From contig NZ_LMPF01000023.1 of the NCBI RefSeq assembly GCF_001424345.1, positions 125,006 through 189,005 of the forward strand: DNA of 64,000 bases. Direction: 5' to 3'. The stretch's first letter is position 1; each line of letters starts with the position of its first letter. A program made the position numbers and the translations under genes. The notes beneath the pieces are model-generated. The model ran no database searches. It was not told the origin of the DNA and saw only the letters and a list, made by a program, of their open reading frames with translations. Shown one piece after another: positions 15,861-25,195 of this stretch. Source of the stretch: Burkholderia sp. Leaf177 (lineage in GTDB: Bacteria; Pseudomonadota; Gammaproteobacteria; Burkholderiales; Burkholderiaceae).

Positions 15861-17192
15861 CTAAAACGTTTCTTCCTCGGGATCGGGGCCGCGCGTCGCA
15901 CCTTGCGGCTTCGATATTTTTACCACGCGTCCTGTCCGCGCCGATTCATAGATCGCGTCCATGATCCGCTGATCCTGCAAACCCTCTTCGCCAGGCGTGT
16001 GTGGGGTCTTGTCGTTGATCACGCAAAGCGACATGTGATCGATTTCGCGCGCGAACTGATTGTTTGGATCGATGGTAATTTCCGTGCTCGCCGTCTTGCC
16101 TTCCACAAGCATGCCATGACGCATGCGCAAGCCGTTATAGCCGAACGCCGGGTCCATTTCCGCCCAGCCATCCGTTCCCTGCAAACGGAAAAAACGTGAC
16201 TCGTGACACGCGTAGCTCGCCATGCACGTCGCCGTGAAACCGCTCGGAAAACGCATCAGGAAATGTACCGATTCTTCGACTTCCTTGAAGCGTGGATCGG
16301 CAGCGGGTTGCGTGAGCGTGGCCGAGACCTCGAAAGGTTCTTCGCCGCTCAGGAAACGCGCGGCGTTAAGCGCGTATAGACCGATGTCAGGCAACGCGCC
16401 GCCGCCTGCAAGCGCCTTGTTCAACCGCCATTGCGATGGATCGCTTTGATTCTGCGAATTGCCGGCCATGAATTCGCGCAACGGACCGAGCTTGTTCTCC
16501 TTCGCCATCTTCGCGATCATGCGGTCCATCGGCTCGTACTGGCTTCGGTACGCGATCATCAGCTTCCGATTGTTCTTGCTGCATGCATCGATCATCGCTT
16601 GACAATCGGCCACGCTGGTCGCCATCGGCTTTTCGCATAACACGTGCTTGCCGATCTTCGCGGCCCTCAGCGTGAACTCCTTGTGCATGCCATTGGGCAA
16701 GACGATATAGACAACGTGAACGCGCGGGTTATCGGCGAGACGCTCGAAGCTCTGGTAATCGTGGACGTCGGTTTCACGCACGCCGTACTGATGCGCGATC
16801 TTCATCGCCTTGTCGCGATCGCCCGAGACGAGTGCCGCCACGCGCGAATACTTGCAGTTCGATAACGCCGGCAATATCTGATCGAGCGACAGACGTCCCA
16901 AGCCCACGATTGCATATCCGATGCGATCATCGGGCGGCAAATTCGCGTCCGGTGTCTCTTCCTTTTGCTCGGTTTTCGGATCCTGAATCAGCGAAAGCTT
17001 GACGGAATTCGCCGCTGCAGCGGGCGCTCCCGCGGCCCATGCCGTGCCGGCCGCGCCCGTTGCGAGCGCCGCTGCGAGGCCCGCGCTGCTGCGCTGAAGG
17101 AACGTGCGGCGTCCGGGCTGCGAAGCGGGTTTGTCGTCGGAAGTAAGGTCTGAAAGAGGTTCTTGTGATTCAGGTTGGTCCACGCGGTCCAT
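15861..17192 (-). CDS. Tat-exported Gfo/Idh/MocA oxidoreductase, glucose-fructose oxidoreductase-like
   Basis: 443 residues. A twin-arginine signal (GRRTFLQRSSAGLAAALATGA) precedes the NAD(P)-binding Rossmann fold (YAIVGLGRLSLDQILPAL), the CEKPMA motif and the C-terminal alpha/beta dimerisation domain (NFW-like region replaced by WRLNKALAGGGALPDIGLYALNAARFL). Tat export with a bound cofactor is known for Zymomonas glucose-fructose oxidoreductase and related enzymes. ATG 17192 has AAGGAG 6 bases upstream; a GTG 15 bases earlier is possible. Substrate unknown. No close operon partner besides the acyl-CoA dehydrogenase 103 bp upstream. Confidence 0.87.
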   Translation of the reverse strand: MDRVDQPESQEPLSDLTSDDKPASQPGRRTFLQRSSAGLAAALATGAAGTAWAAGAPAAAANSVKLSLIQDPKTEQKEETPDANLPPDDRIGYAIVGLGRLSLDQILPALSNCKYSRVAALVSGDRDKAMKIAHQYGVRETDVHDYQSFERLADNPRVHVVYIVLPNGMHKEFTLRAAKIGKHVLCEKPMATSVADCQAMIDACSKNNRKLMIAYRSQYEPMDRMIAKMAKENKLGPLREFMAGNSQNQSDPSQWRLNKALAGGGALPDIGLYALNAARFLSGEEPFEVSATLTQPAADPRFKEVEESVHFLMRFPSGFTATCMASYACHESRFFRLQGTDGWAEMDPAFGYNGLRMRHGMLVEGKTASTEITIDPNNQFAREIDHMSLCVINDKTPHTPGEEGLQDQRIMDAIYESARTGRVVKISKPQGATRGPDPEEETF

Positions 17193-17295
17193 ATGTGCTC
17201 CTTGCACGCCAGGCTATCGGTCAGGTCGATGGCAACAAAGCATTTGCCATTCCTCACCTGTCCATGACCTGCGTGCACGCACATAGACGCCTTCG

Positions 17296-18495
17296 TCACA
17301 AGCCGGCGAGCGTATCGCGTTTGAGCTTCTTTGCGAGTGACCACTTATGTACTTCTGTTGGACCATCGTAAATACGAAACGCACGGATCTCGCGAAACAC
17401 TTGCTCAACAATCGTATCCCGCGATACACCCGTGCCGCCCATGACCTGCACGCAGCGATCCGCGACACGGAACAGCGCGTCGGCAACGGCGACTTTCGCC
17501 ATCGAACTTTCCGATGTCCCGAGCGATCCGCCGTCGAGCACCGCCGCGCACCAGTCGATCATTAGTTCTGCCTGCTGCAGGTCGATCGCGTTCTCGGCCA
17601 GCATGAAACCAACGCCTTCATGGTCGATCAGCAACTTGCCGAACGCGCGCCGCGTACATGCATATTTCGTGGCGATTTCGTGCGCGCGTGTGGTCGCGCC
17701 ATGCCAGCGCATGCAATGCGACAGGCGCGCAGGCGACAGCCGGACCTGCGCGTATTTGAACCCTTCGTGTACCTCGCCCAACACCTGATCGACCGGCACG
17801 CGCAGACCCTCTATGCGCACGACCGCGTGACCACCCGGCATGGAACTGTCGATTGTGTCGAGGATTCGTTCAAGACGGATGGCCGGATTCGGCAGGTCGA
17901 CGAGAAACATGGTCGCCTTCACCTTGTCGCCATCTTCGTGTGCGTTGCTGCGCGCCATGACGATGCCGACCGACGCCCCTTCCGCCCCCGTGATGAACGC
18001 CTTCGTTCCATCGATCACCCAATGATCGCCATCGCGCCGCGCCGAGGTCTTGAGCATCGACGGGTCGGAGCCTGCGCCACCGTCTGCTGCCGGCTCGGTC
18101 ATGAAAAATGCCGAGCGCGCATCGCCCGCGACCAGTGGCGCAAGAAAGCGCGCCTTCTGTGCTTCCGTTCCTATCTTGCCGATCAGCAGCATGTTGCCTT
18201 CGTCCGGCGCTGCCGTATTGACGGCAACCGGACCGAGCGGCGACAAGCCTGAACACTTCAAGACCGTTGCCGTTTCAAGCTGCGTGAGATGACTTCCGTC
18301 GGCGAGGATATGCGGCGTCAGCACGCCCGCCGTCCTGGCCTTGCCTCGCAGTTCGCGCACGAGTTCTTCACTCGGTCCGTGGCTGCCGCAACGCGGATCC
18401 CGTTCGTAAGGGACGACGACTGTTCGCACAAACGCCTCTACACGCGCTGCAATTTCCTTGGCGCGTTCCGTTTGTACAACGTCCATGCTGCTCAT
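17296..18495 (-). CDS. Acyl-CoA dehydrogenase family protein (ACAD10/11-like)
   Basis: 399 residues with the three-part acyl-CoA dehydrogenase fold. The FAD-binding middle segment is FFMTEPAADGGAGSDPSML and WVIDGTKAFITGAEGA, and the C-terminal helical bundle contains MGGTGVSRDT. The end IYDGPTEVHKW differs from the YEGT motif of short/medium-chain enzymes and resembles the DGPDEVH motif of ACAD10/11-like proteins, so the substrate may be an unusual or branched acyl-CoA. ATG 18495 is preceded by AAGGAAAAAA. Its relation to the Gfo/Idh gene downstream is unclear. Confidence 0.88.
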   Translation of the reverse strand: MSSMDVVQTERAKEIAARVEAFVRTVVVPYERDPRCGSHGPSEELVRELRGKARTAGVLTPHILADGSHLTQLETATVLKCSGLSPLGPVAVNTAAPDEGNMLLIGKIGTEAQKARFLAPLVAGDARSAFFMTEPAADGGAGSDPSMLKTSARRDGDHWVIDGTKAFITGAEGASVGIVMARSNAHEDGDKVKATMFLVDLPNPAIRLERILDTIDSSMPGGHAVVRIEGLRVPVDQVLGEVHEGFKYAQVRLSPARLSHCMRWHGATTRAHEIATKYACTRRAFGKLLIDHEGVGFMLAENAIDLQQAELMIDWCAAVLDGGSLGTSESSMAKVAVADALFRVADRCVQVMGGTGVSRDTIVEQVFREIRAFRIYDGPTEVHKWSLAKKLKRDTLAGL

Positions 18496-18774
18496 GATTT
18501 TTTCCTTTTCCAATGCCTGGTGATCCGGGACCGCATAACGTGGGCTGGCTCAATGATGCCCCATTGCCCCGCGTTTGAACCATAGCGACAAGCACGGTGC
18601 CGGCAAACGTATGACTGATTCCGCGGTCTCGGACGTTCGATACCCCACGTCGAAATTCGCCATTTTCGCGGAGCCGATCGCCAAAACGAACCGAAAGGAA
18701 AATCCGGTAATTCATTCATTAAATGTCGATGCTACGCTGCGAATACGGTAAATTCCGGACCACGGGAGACAGCA

Positions 18775-19938
18775 GTGCATGCGCCGATATCCAGTTCGGG
18801 CGGGTCGTTACCCGCGCTGACGAGCATCCGTTTTATCGCGGCAATTACTGTCGTGATCTCGCATTACTCCGAACTCGGCTTGCTCGATCTGCCGACGCAA
18901 ATCTTCAATTTCATCGATGGCGGCCGCCCCGCAGTGTCGCTGTTTTTTGTGCTGTCGGGATTCATCCTGACGTTCACTTATCGCGATCAGCTCGCCGCAA
19001 AAGGCAACGCAGCGTTTTATCAGGCGCGTTTCGCACGCATCTATCCGGTGGTCTTGCTGGGTCTTGCCTTATGCGTGCCGACGACCATTTATTTGCTCAA
19101 TGGCGACAACCCGTCCTTGCTGCTGCAGTGGTATGCGCTCAAAAGCTCCGTGTATCTCGCATTGGGCGCGAGCCTGATTTGCCAGTTGCTGCTCTTGAAC
19201 GCGTGGTTCCCGTTTGCCGCGATCAACCAGCCATGGAACGGTCCGTCAGACAGCGTGTCATGTGAAGCCTTCTTCTATCTGCTGTTTCCGCTCATGCTGC
19301 GCAAGATGCTATCCACGACCATGACGCGGCTGACCTTGGCTTGCATTACGTTCTTAGTGCTGCAAGGACTATTAATCCTCTTTCTGCAAAACTTCCTGCC
19401 TGCATCGCGAAGTGGTTTCCTGATCGTCGGACTTCCGCTCACGCGCCTGTTCGAATTCGTCGCGGGAATCTATTCCGCCATCCTCTTTCTGCAACTGCGC
19501 GAAGCCCGCGCGGACCGGCATGCGTTAGCGCTCAAATTGATCAGCGGGTCGTTGGCCGCGCTGGTCGTGCTTGCGTTGTGGCAACCGTTTTCTCCGGTGT
19601 TTTATCTGGCGTCCCCGCTATTCGCCGCGTTGATACTCGGACTCGCGCTCATGGAGCGTCCGGTGATCAACGTTCTCAATCGACGCGTGATGATCAAGCT
19701 AGGCGAAGCAAGCTATTCGCTGTACCTGATTCATGTGCCGATTGCATATCTTGCTTATCTGGCAGGCTTCCGGCAATCGAACGGCTGGCTGGTGATCGTG
19801 TTCGCCGTCGCTGCCAGCGTGGTGATCTTCAGGTTCTATGAAGAGCCCTTAAGAAAGCGCTTTCGCGCACGATTCGCCCGGGCTTCGTTAGCCGAAGACA
19901 TCATCGACAATCAGGCGGGCGCAATGCCGCAACGCTAG
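18775..19938 (+). CDS. Acyltransferase 3 family membrane protein (OafA/YrhL type)
   Basis: A 387-residue integral membrane O-acyltransferase with about ten helices. Features are SIRFIAAITVVISHYSE (conserved His in helix 1), RPAVSLFFVLSGFILTFTYRD, FYQARFARIYPVVLLG and SYSLYLIHVPI near the end. Such enzymes acetylate or succinylate surface sugars. The start is GTG at 18775, with GGGAG 6 bases upstream. It stands alone; the glycosyltransferase 3 kb upstream might contribute to the same surface glycan, but that is speculation. Confidence 0.88.
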   Translation: MHAPISSSGGSLPALTSIRFIAAITVVISHYSELGLLDLPTQIFNFIDGGRPAVSLFFVLSGFILTFTYRDQLAAKGNAAFYQARFARIYPVVLLGLALCVPTTIYLLNGDNPSLLLQWYALKSSVYLALGASLICQLLLLNAWFPFAAINQPWNGPSDSVSCEAFFYLLFPLMLRKMLSTTMTRLTLACITFLVLQGLLILFLQNFLPASRSGFLIVGLPLTRLFEFVAGIYSAILFLQLREARADRHALALKLISGSLAALVVLALWQPFSPVFYLASPLFAALILGLALMERPVINVLNRRVMIKLGEASYSLYLIHVPIAYLAYLAGFRQSNGWLVIVFAVAASVVIFRFYEEPLRKRFRARFARASLAEDIIDNQAGAMPQR

Positions 19939-20115
19939 TCCTGACTCGCGGAACTCCTCCCTTCCATCTCTATCCGACGAATTCGATCGCACCAGTGCAT
20001 GGCGCAGACGCGCATGCGCGGCGTATAGTTAGCCCTCGGTTTGCTCATCGTTCAAGCTGGCTGGCCCGGCTTGAGCAGCTCACGCCTTCGATTCAATCGT
20101 CCATGGAGAGATGCA

Positions 20116-21366
20116 ATGACGTCCGTCTTATTCAGGAACGGCTCGCTGCTGGACCCGACACAAGCTGAGCTTCTCAGCGGCCACGAAGTACTCGTGGAAG
20201 ACGGGCTGATCAAGGAAGTCTCCGACCAACCCATCATATCGAGTAGCGCCCGCGTGATTGACCTGAAGGGCCGCACGCTGATGCCCGGGTTGATCGACTT
20301 GCATGTTCATGTCATTGCCGTGGAATTCAACCTGCCACGCGTGGCGACACTGCCCAACGTGCTCGTCACGCTGCGCGCGGTGCCGCTGATGCGCGCGACG
20401 CTACGGCGTGGTTTCACGACCATTCGCGACGCTGGCGGCGCAGGATATCCCTTTAAACAAGCGGTCGAAGCAGGACTTGCCGAAGGCCCGCGCATGTTCG
20501 TGTCCGGACGTGCGCTGAGCCAGACCGGTGGTCACAGCGACATGCGCGCGCGCACCGACTACATGCCGCCCGATGCACCCTGCGGCTGTTGCGTGCGTGT
20601 CGGCGCGCTTGGCCGCGTGGCGGACGGCGTGGATGAAGTGCGGCGTGCCGTGCGCGAAGAACTGCAGATGGGCGCGGACCAGATCAAGATCATGGCATCG
20701 GGCGGAGTCGCGTCACCGACCGATCCCGTTGGCGCGTGGGGCTATTCCGAGGACGAAATCCGCGCGATCGTCGCCGAAGCACGCGGCCGGCAAACCTACG
20801 TGCTCGCGCACGCTTACACGCCCGAAGCCATTTCACGCGCGGTGCGTTGCGGCGTACGAACCATCGAGCACGGCAATCTTATCGATGAATCCACCGCGCG
20901 GCTCATCGTAGAACATGACGCGTTCGTGGTGCCGACGCTCGTAACGTACGAAGCGCTGGCAAGCGTCGGCGGCAAATATGGCTTGCCCGAAGCCAGCCTC
21001 GCGAAAGTTGCGGACGTGCATCAGGCCGGCCTGCGATCGCTTGAAATCATGAAACGTGCAGGCGTGAAGATGGGATTCGGCACTGACCTGCTCGGTGAAG
21101 CACAGCACATGCAAAGCGATGAGTTCCGGCTGCGCGCCGAGGTGCTCTCGCCTGCGGAAGCCATCGCCTCCGCCACGCTGGTCGGCGCCGAAGTGCTCGG
21201 CATGACCGACAAACTCGGCCGCATCATGCCAGGCGCATTCGCGGACGTACTCGTGGTCGACGGCAATCCGCTGAAGTCCGTCGACTGCCTGCTGGGTCAG
21301 GGCGAACACATTCCGTTCGTGATGAAAGGCGGCCATGTCCATTTCGATGAACTCGAACGTGCCTGA
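20116..21366 (+). CDS. Metal-dependent amidohydrolase (imidazolonepropionase/prolidase-like)
   Basis: A 416-residue amidohydrolase-superfamily enzyme. The metal-binding HxH is in GLIDLHVHVI, a likely carbamylated-Lys equivalent is in DQIKIMASGGV, further His residues are in VLAHAYTPEAIS and TIEHGNLID, and the catalytic Asp is in MGFGTDLLGEAQ. These features match the Xaa-Pro/Xaa-Arg dipeptidase-like and organophosphorus-hydrolase-like group (Sgx9260 type) that cleaves N-acyl amino acids or dipeptides. The chosen ATG 20116 has GGAGAG upstream. It heads a probable catabolic operon with MFS, semialdehyde dehydrogenase and HAD genes. Confidence 0.85.
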   Translation: MTSVLFRNGSLLDPTQAELLSGHEVLVEDGLIKEVSDQPIISSSARVIDLKGRTLMPGLIDLHVHVIAVEFNLPRVATLPNVLVTLRAVPLMRATLRRGFTTIRDAGGAGYPFKQAVEAGLAEGPRMFVSGRALSQTGGHSDMRARTDYMPPDAPCGCCVRVGALGRVADGVDEVRRAVREELQMGADQIKIMASGGVASPTDPVGAWGYSEDEIRAIVAEARGRQTYVLAHAYTPEAISRAVRCGVRTIEHGNLIDESTARLIVEHDAFVVPTLVTYEALASVGGKYGLPEASLAKVADVHQAGLRSLEIMKRAGVKMGFGTDLLGEAQHMQSDEFRLRAEVLSPAEAIASATLVGAEVLGMTDKLGRIMPGAFADVLVVDGNPLKSVDCLLGQGEHIPFVMKGGHVHFDELERA

Positions 21367-21432
21367 TCCAAGAGTCTAAGCAGCACCGCAAACACACGAT
21401 AACCGCAACTCCTGCCAGCGAGGCGTGCAAGC

Positions 21433-22812
21433 ATGTCGACGATTTCCGCCCGTATCGAGCGTATGCCGTTTTCCTCGTTTCATAGAAAGCTGCTTTTGAT
21501 GGGTGGACTCGGCTACACGTTCGACGCAATGGACGCCGCTGTTCTCGCCTTCCTTCTCCCAGTGTTGCGCAAGGAGTGGGCGCTCACCAGCGTACAGACC
21601 GGCGTGCTCGGCAGCGGTACGTTCATCGGGTATTTTCTCGGCGCGATGCTGGCGGGCATTCTTGGCGACCTGATCGGCCGCAAGCGCGTGATGATGTATG
21701 CGCTCGTGATCTATTGCGTCGCGTCGCTTGCGAGCGCCGTCGCGCACGACTGGACGTTCTTCCTCGCGACGCGGATTGTCGCGGGGCTCGGCACGGGCGC
21801 GGAAAGCGCGATCGTGGCACCGTTCCTTTCCGAGTTTGTGGCGCGGCGTTATCGCGGGGCGTTCACGGGCAGCCTCGCAGGATTTTTCTCGTTCGGTTTC
21901 GTGGCGGCTGCGCTGCTCGGTTATCTCGTGATTCCGCTTTCGCCCAACGCATGGCGCTGGGTCATGGTGATCACGGCAATGCCGATCGTGATGTTGCTCT
22001 GGTGGCGGCGAGCATTGCCCGAGTCGCCGCGCTGGCTGGTCGCGCGCGGCCGGCACGATGAAGCCGAAGCGATCGTGGCAAGAGCCGAGGCCGAACTGAT
22101 GGCGGCGGGCGTCAAGCTGGAGCCGCTGCCGGAAACCGACCCAGCCGCTGATTCCGTCGTGCCAGTCGCGACACAACGCGCGTCCGCGCTGGCGAACGTA
22201 AAGGCCTTATGGTCGCGAAAACTCGCACGCATCACGGCGATGACCTGGCTGATGTGGCTCTCCATCACCTTCAGCTACTACGCTTTCTTCACATGGATTC
22301 CCAGTTTGCTCGTGCAGAACGGCATGACGATCACCCGCAGTTTTTCGTATTCGCTCGTGATTTATATCGCGCAGATTCCGGGCTATTTTTCAGGCGCGTA
22401 CCTCAATGAAAAAATCGGCCGACAGGCGACCATTGCATCGTATATGGTCCTTGGCGGCATCTCCGCGCTCGGCCTTGCACTCACGCGTAGCGACGCCGGC
22501 ATCATGGCGTCCGGCGTGTTGTTGTCGTTCTTCATGAACGGTACCTATGCCGGCGTCTATGCGTACACGCCTGAAGTATTTCCAACGGACGTACGCGCGA
22601 CAGGCGCGGGCATGGCTTCATCCATCGGGCGGCTAGGCGCAATCGCGGCGCCAATCCTTGTTGGTTATGTTTATCCCATACTCGGATTTGGCGGCGTGTT
22701 CGGTGCGACAACGTTCGTGCTGGTGATCGGCGCGCTGGCAGTCGTGCTAATGGGCGTGCCAACGCGCGGGCGCTCGCTCGAAGACATCGCGGCCACGCAA
22801 TTGCGCAGTTAG
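21433..22812 (+). CDS. MFS transporter, metabolite:H+ symporter
   Basis: A 459-residue, 12-helix carrier. GYTFDAMDAAVLAFLLPVL and GDLIGRKRVM (motif A), followed by LPESPRWLVARGR after helix 6, place it with the aromatic acid or sugar-like MFS symporters. Near the end, YTPEVFPTDVRATGAGMASSIGRLGAI is the typical second-half signature. It lies 66 bp after the amidohydrolase and probably imports that enzyme's substrate. A weak ribosome-binding site suggests coupled expression. Confidence 0.88.
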   Translation: MSTISARIERMPFSSFHRKLLLMGGLGYTFDAMDAAVLAFLLPVLRKEWALTSVQTGVLGSGTFIGYFLGAMLAGILGDLIGRKRVMMYALVIYCVASLASAVAHDWTFFLATRIVAGLGTGAESAIVAPFLSEFVARRYRGAFTGSLAGFFSFGFVAAALLGYLVIPLSPNAWRWVMVITAMPIVMLLWWRRALPESPRWLVARGRHDEAEAIVARAEAELMAAGVKLEPLPETDPAADSVVPVATQRASALANVKALWSRKLARITAMTWLMWLSITFSYYAFFTWIPSLLVQNGMTITRSFSYSLVIYIAQIPGYFSGAYLNEKIGRQATIASYMVLGGISALGLALTRSDAGIMASGVLLSFFMNGTYAGVYAYTPEVFPTDVRATGAGMASSIGRLGAIAAPILVGYVYPILGFGGVFGATTFVLVIGALAVVLMGVPTRGRSLEDIAATQLRS

Positions 22813-22928
22813 ACCCTAGCTTTAGATGGATGAACTCGCGCCGCCATCCTGCGACTCATAGGATGGCCGCAAGCACGATTCCACTTAGCATTGGCGTCTA
22901 AGCGAATCGTCTTTCAAAGGAATCACTC

Positions 22929-24401
22929 ATGGCTCTCGTGCTAGGGCGGACGGAACTGATCCGTTCCAAAAATTTCATCGATGGACAATGGCTTGCCTCC
23001 TCGAGCGGTGACCGATTCGCCGTCACCAATCCGGCGACCGGCGAACTGATAACAGAGGTCGCGGACAGCGGCCCCGACGATGCACGCGCAGCCACCGACG
23101 CCGCCGCGCGCGCACTGCCCGCGTGGCGCGACCTGTTGCCGAAAGAACGCGCCGCGATCCTTCACAAATGGAACGCGCTGATCCTCGCGCATCAGGACGA
23201 CCTGGGCGCGCTCATCTCGCTCGAGCAAGGCAAGCCGCTCGCCGAAGGCCGCGGCGAAGTGGCGTATGGCGCGTCCTACGTTGCATGGTTCGCCGACGAA
23301 GCCACGCGCATCTACGGCGACATCATTCCGCAGCAGCAACGCGGCAAGCGCATGACGGCGGTGAAAGAGCCCATCGGCATTGTTGCCGCGATCACGCCAT
23401 GGAACTTTCCGCTTGCGATGATCGCCCGCAAGATCGCGCCGGCCTTGGCTGCGGGATGCACCGTCGTCGCCAAACCTGCAGAGGACACGCCGCTGACCGC
23501 GCTCGCGCTGGTTCTGCTTGCGTTTGAGGCAGGCGTCCCGCCGGGCGTGCTGAACCTGATCACTGCATCACGCGAGAAAGCGGTGCCGGCGGTCGCCGAC
23601 TGGCTCGACGATCCACGCGTGCGCAAGATCACCTTCACCGGTTCCACGCCCGTCGGAAAATATCTCGCGCGCGAATCTGCGAACACGCTGAAGAAACTGT
23701 CGCTCGAGCTTGGCGGCAACGCGCCGTTCATCGTCTTCGATGACGCCGATCTCGACGCCGCCGTGACCGGCCTGCTCGTCGCGAAATTTCGCAATGGCGG
23801 ACAGACATGCGTGTGTCCGAATCGCGTGTACGTGCAATCGGGCGTCTATGCGAAGTTCGCGGATCTGCTGAGTCAGCGCGTCGGGCAACTCAAGGTCGCG
23901 CCCGCTTCCGATCCCGCCGCGCAGATCGGCCCCATGATCAATTCACGCGCACTCGACAAGATCGCGCGGCATGTCGACGATGCAAAATCCCACGGCGCGA
24001 GCATCCTTGCGGGCGGCAAACGTCTGCCCGAACTCGGTCCCAATTATTTTGCGCCGACGGTGATATCGGACGCGACTTCCGACATGTTGCTGTGCTCCGA
24101 GGAAACCTTCGGTCCGGTTGTCCCGCTGTTTCGTTTCGATGACGAAGCCGAAGCAATCAAAGCCGCCAACGACACACCGTTCGGGCTGGCATCGTATTTT
24201 TATAGCCAGGACGTCAAGCGTATCGACCGCGTTGCGCGGGCTTTGGAAGCCGGCATTGTAGGCGTCAACGAAGGCGCGCTTGCCAGCGAAGCGGCGCCGT
24301 TTGGCGGCGTGAAGGAATCAGGTTATGGTCGAGAGGGCTCGAAATACGGCCTGGACGATTACCTCTCGATCAAGTACGTGTGTCAGGGTGGATTAGACTA
24401 G
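22929..24401 (+). CDS. gabD: NAD(P)-dependent succinate-semialdehyde dehydrogenase family enzyme
   Basis: A 490-residue aldehyde dehydrogenase. It has the ITPWNFPLAM cofactor segment, the FTGSTPVGK loop, the catalytic Glu in LELGGNAP and the nucleophilic Cys in NGGQTCVCPNR; the additional Cys two residues later is common in SSADH (CVC). SNGDR-like start ELIRSKNFIDGQW and end GGVKESGYGREGS fit GabD. It oxidises succinate or related semialdehyde to the acid. Within this operon it may process an aldehyde released from an N-acyl or amino compound, so the natural substrate could differ. AAAGGAATC precedes the ATG. Confidence 0.88.
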   Translation: MALVLGRTELIRSKNFIDGQWLASSSGDRFAVTNPATGELITEVADSGPDDARAATDAAARALPAWRDLLPKERAAILHKWNALILAHQDDLGALISLEQGKPLAEGRGEVAYGASYVAWFADEATRIYGDIIPQQQRGKRMTAVKEPIGIVAAITPWNFPLAMIARKIAPALAAGCTVVAKPAEDTPLTALALVLLAFEAGVPPGVLNLITASREKAVPAVADWLDDPRVRKITFTGSTPVGKYLARESANTLKKLSLELGGNAPFIVFDDADLDAAVTGLLVAKFRNGGQTCVCPNRVYVQSGVYAKFADLLSQRVGQLKVAPASDPAAQIGPMINSRALDKIARHVDDAKSHGASILAGGKRLPELGPNYFAPTVISDATSDMLLCSEETFGPVVPLFRFDDEAEAIKAANDTPFGLASYFYSQDVKRIDRVARALEAGIVGVNEGALASEAAPFGGVKESGYGREGSKYGLDDYLSIKYVCQGGLD

Positions 24402-24429
24402 CGGATCAATTTCCTTTAGCTAGATTCTT

Positions 24430-25155
24430 ATGAAACTCACCGACTTTAAGGCACTGACATTCGACTGCTACGGCACGCTTATCGACTGGGAAAGCGGAAT
24501 CATGAATGGCTTGCAACCGCTGATAGAGCGTGCTGGCCATCCGCTTACACGCGACGTGGTGCTCGAAGCCCACGCACGCCATGAGTCATCGCAACAACTT
24601 TATACGCCGGCGATGCGCTATCGCGATCTGCTGCCTATCGTCTACAAGCGGATTGCCGAAGAATGGAACGTGCCGGTCACGCGCGAAGAATGCGTGACGT
24701 ATGGACAGTCGGTTCAACACTGGCCCGCGTTCGAGGATTCCGCGGAGTCGCTGCAATACCTGAAGCAGCATTTCAAGCTGGTGATCCTGTCCAATATCGA
24801 TAACGAGAGTTTTGCCTATAGCAACGCCAAGCTCAAAGTGGCGTTCGACGCCGTGCTTACCGCCGAGGACATTGGTTCGTACAAACCGTCGCCGCGCAAC
24901 TTCGAGTACATGCTGGATAAGTTAGGCGGCATGGGCATTGAGAAGAATACGATTCTGCATACGGCCGAGAGCCTGTTTCATGACCACAAGCCGGCGAATG
25001 CGTTTGGATTGGCATCGTGCTGGATTTATCGGCGGCATGCGCAGCAGGGCTTCGGCGCAACGATGAATCCGGGCGAGCAGCCGCGCATCGATTTCAAGTT
25101 CACGAGCATGGCCGAGCTTAGCAAGGCGCATCGGGAAGCGTTGGCGAAAGGTTGA
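24430..25155 (+). CDS. Haloacid dehalogenase type II (HAD superfamily hydrolase)
   Basis: 241 residues. Motif I FDCYGTLIDWESG with nucleophile Asp12, motif II ILSNIDN, a Lys in SYKPSPRNF and motif III SLFHDHKPANAFGLASCWI define the L-2-haloacid dehalogenase branch. Many members are promiscuous phosphatases, so dehalogenation is not assured. It is 28 bp after the semialdehyde dehydrogenase and ends the operon; a GC-rich hairpin follows. Confidence 0.87.
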   Translation: MKLTDFKALTFDCYGTLIDWESGIMNGLQPLIERAGHPLTRDVVLEAHARHESSQQLYTPAMRYRDLLPIVYKRIAEEWNVPVTREECVTYGQSVQHWPAFEDSAESLQYLKQHFKLVILSNIDNESFAYSNAKLKVAFDAVLTAEDIGSYKPSPRNFEYMLDKLGGMGIEKNTILHTAESLFHDHKPANAFGLASCWIYRRHAQQGFGATMNPGEQPRIDFKFTSMAELSKAHREALAKG

Positions 25156-25165
25156 TCGACTGACA

Positions 25166-25195
25166 AACGGGCCGCTGCCGCGCAAACGGCCCGTT
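25166..25195. terminator. GC-rich hairpin between convergent HAD and nasA genes
   Basis: AACGGGCCG (25166-25174) pairs perfectly with CGGCCCGTT (25187-25195). Neither side has a clean T run, so termination efficiency is uncertain; the hairpin abuts the stop codon of the minus-strand gene. Confidence 0.5.
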
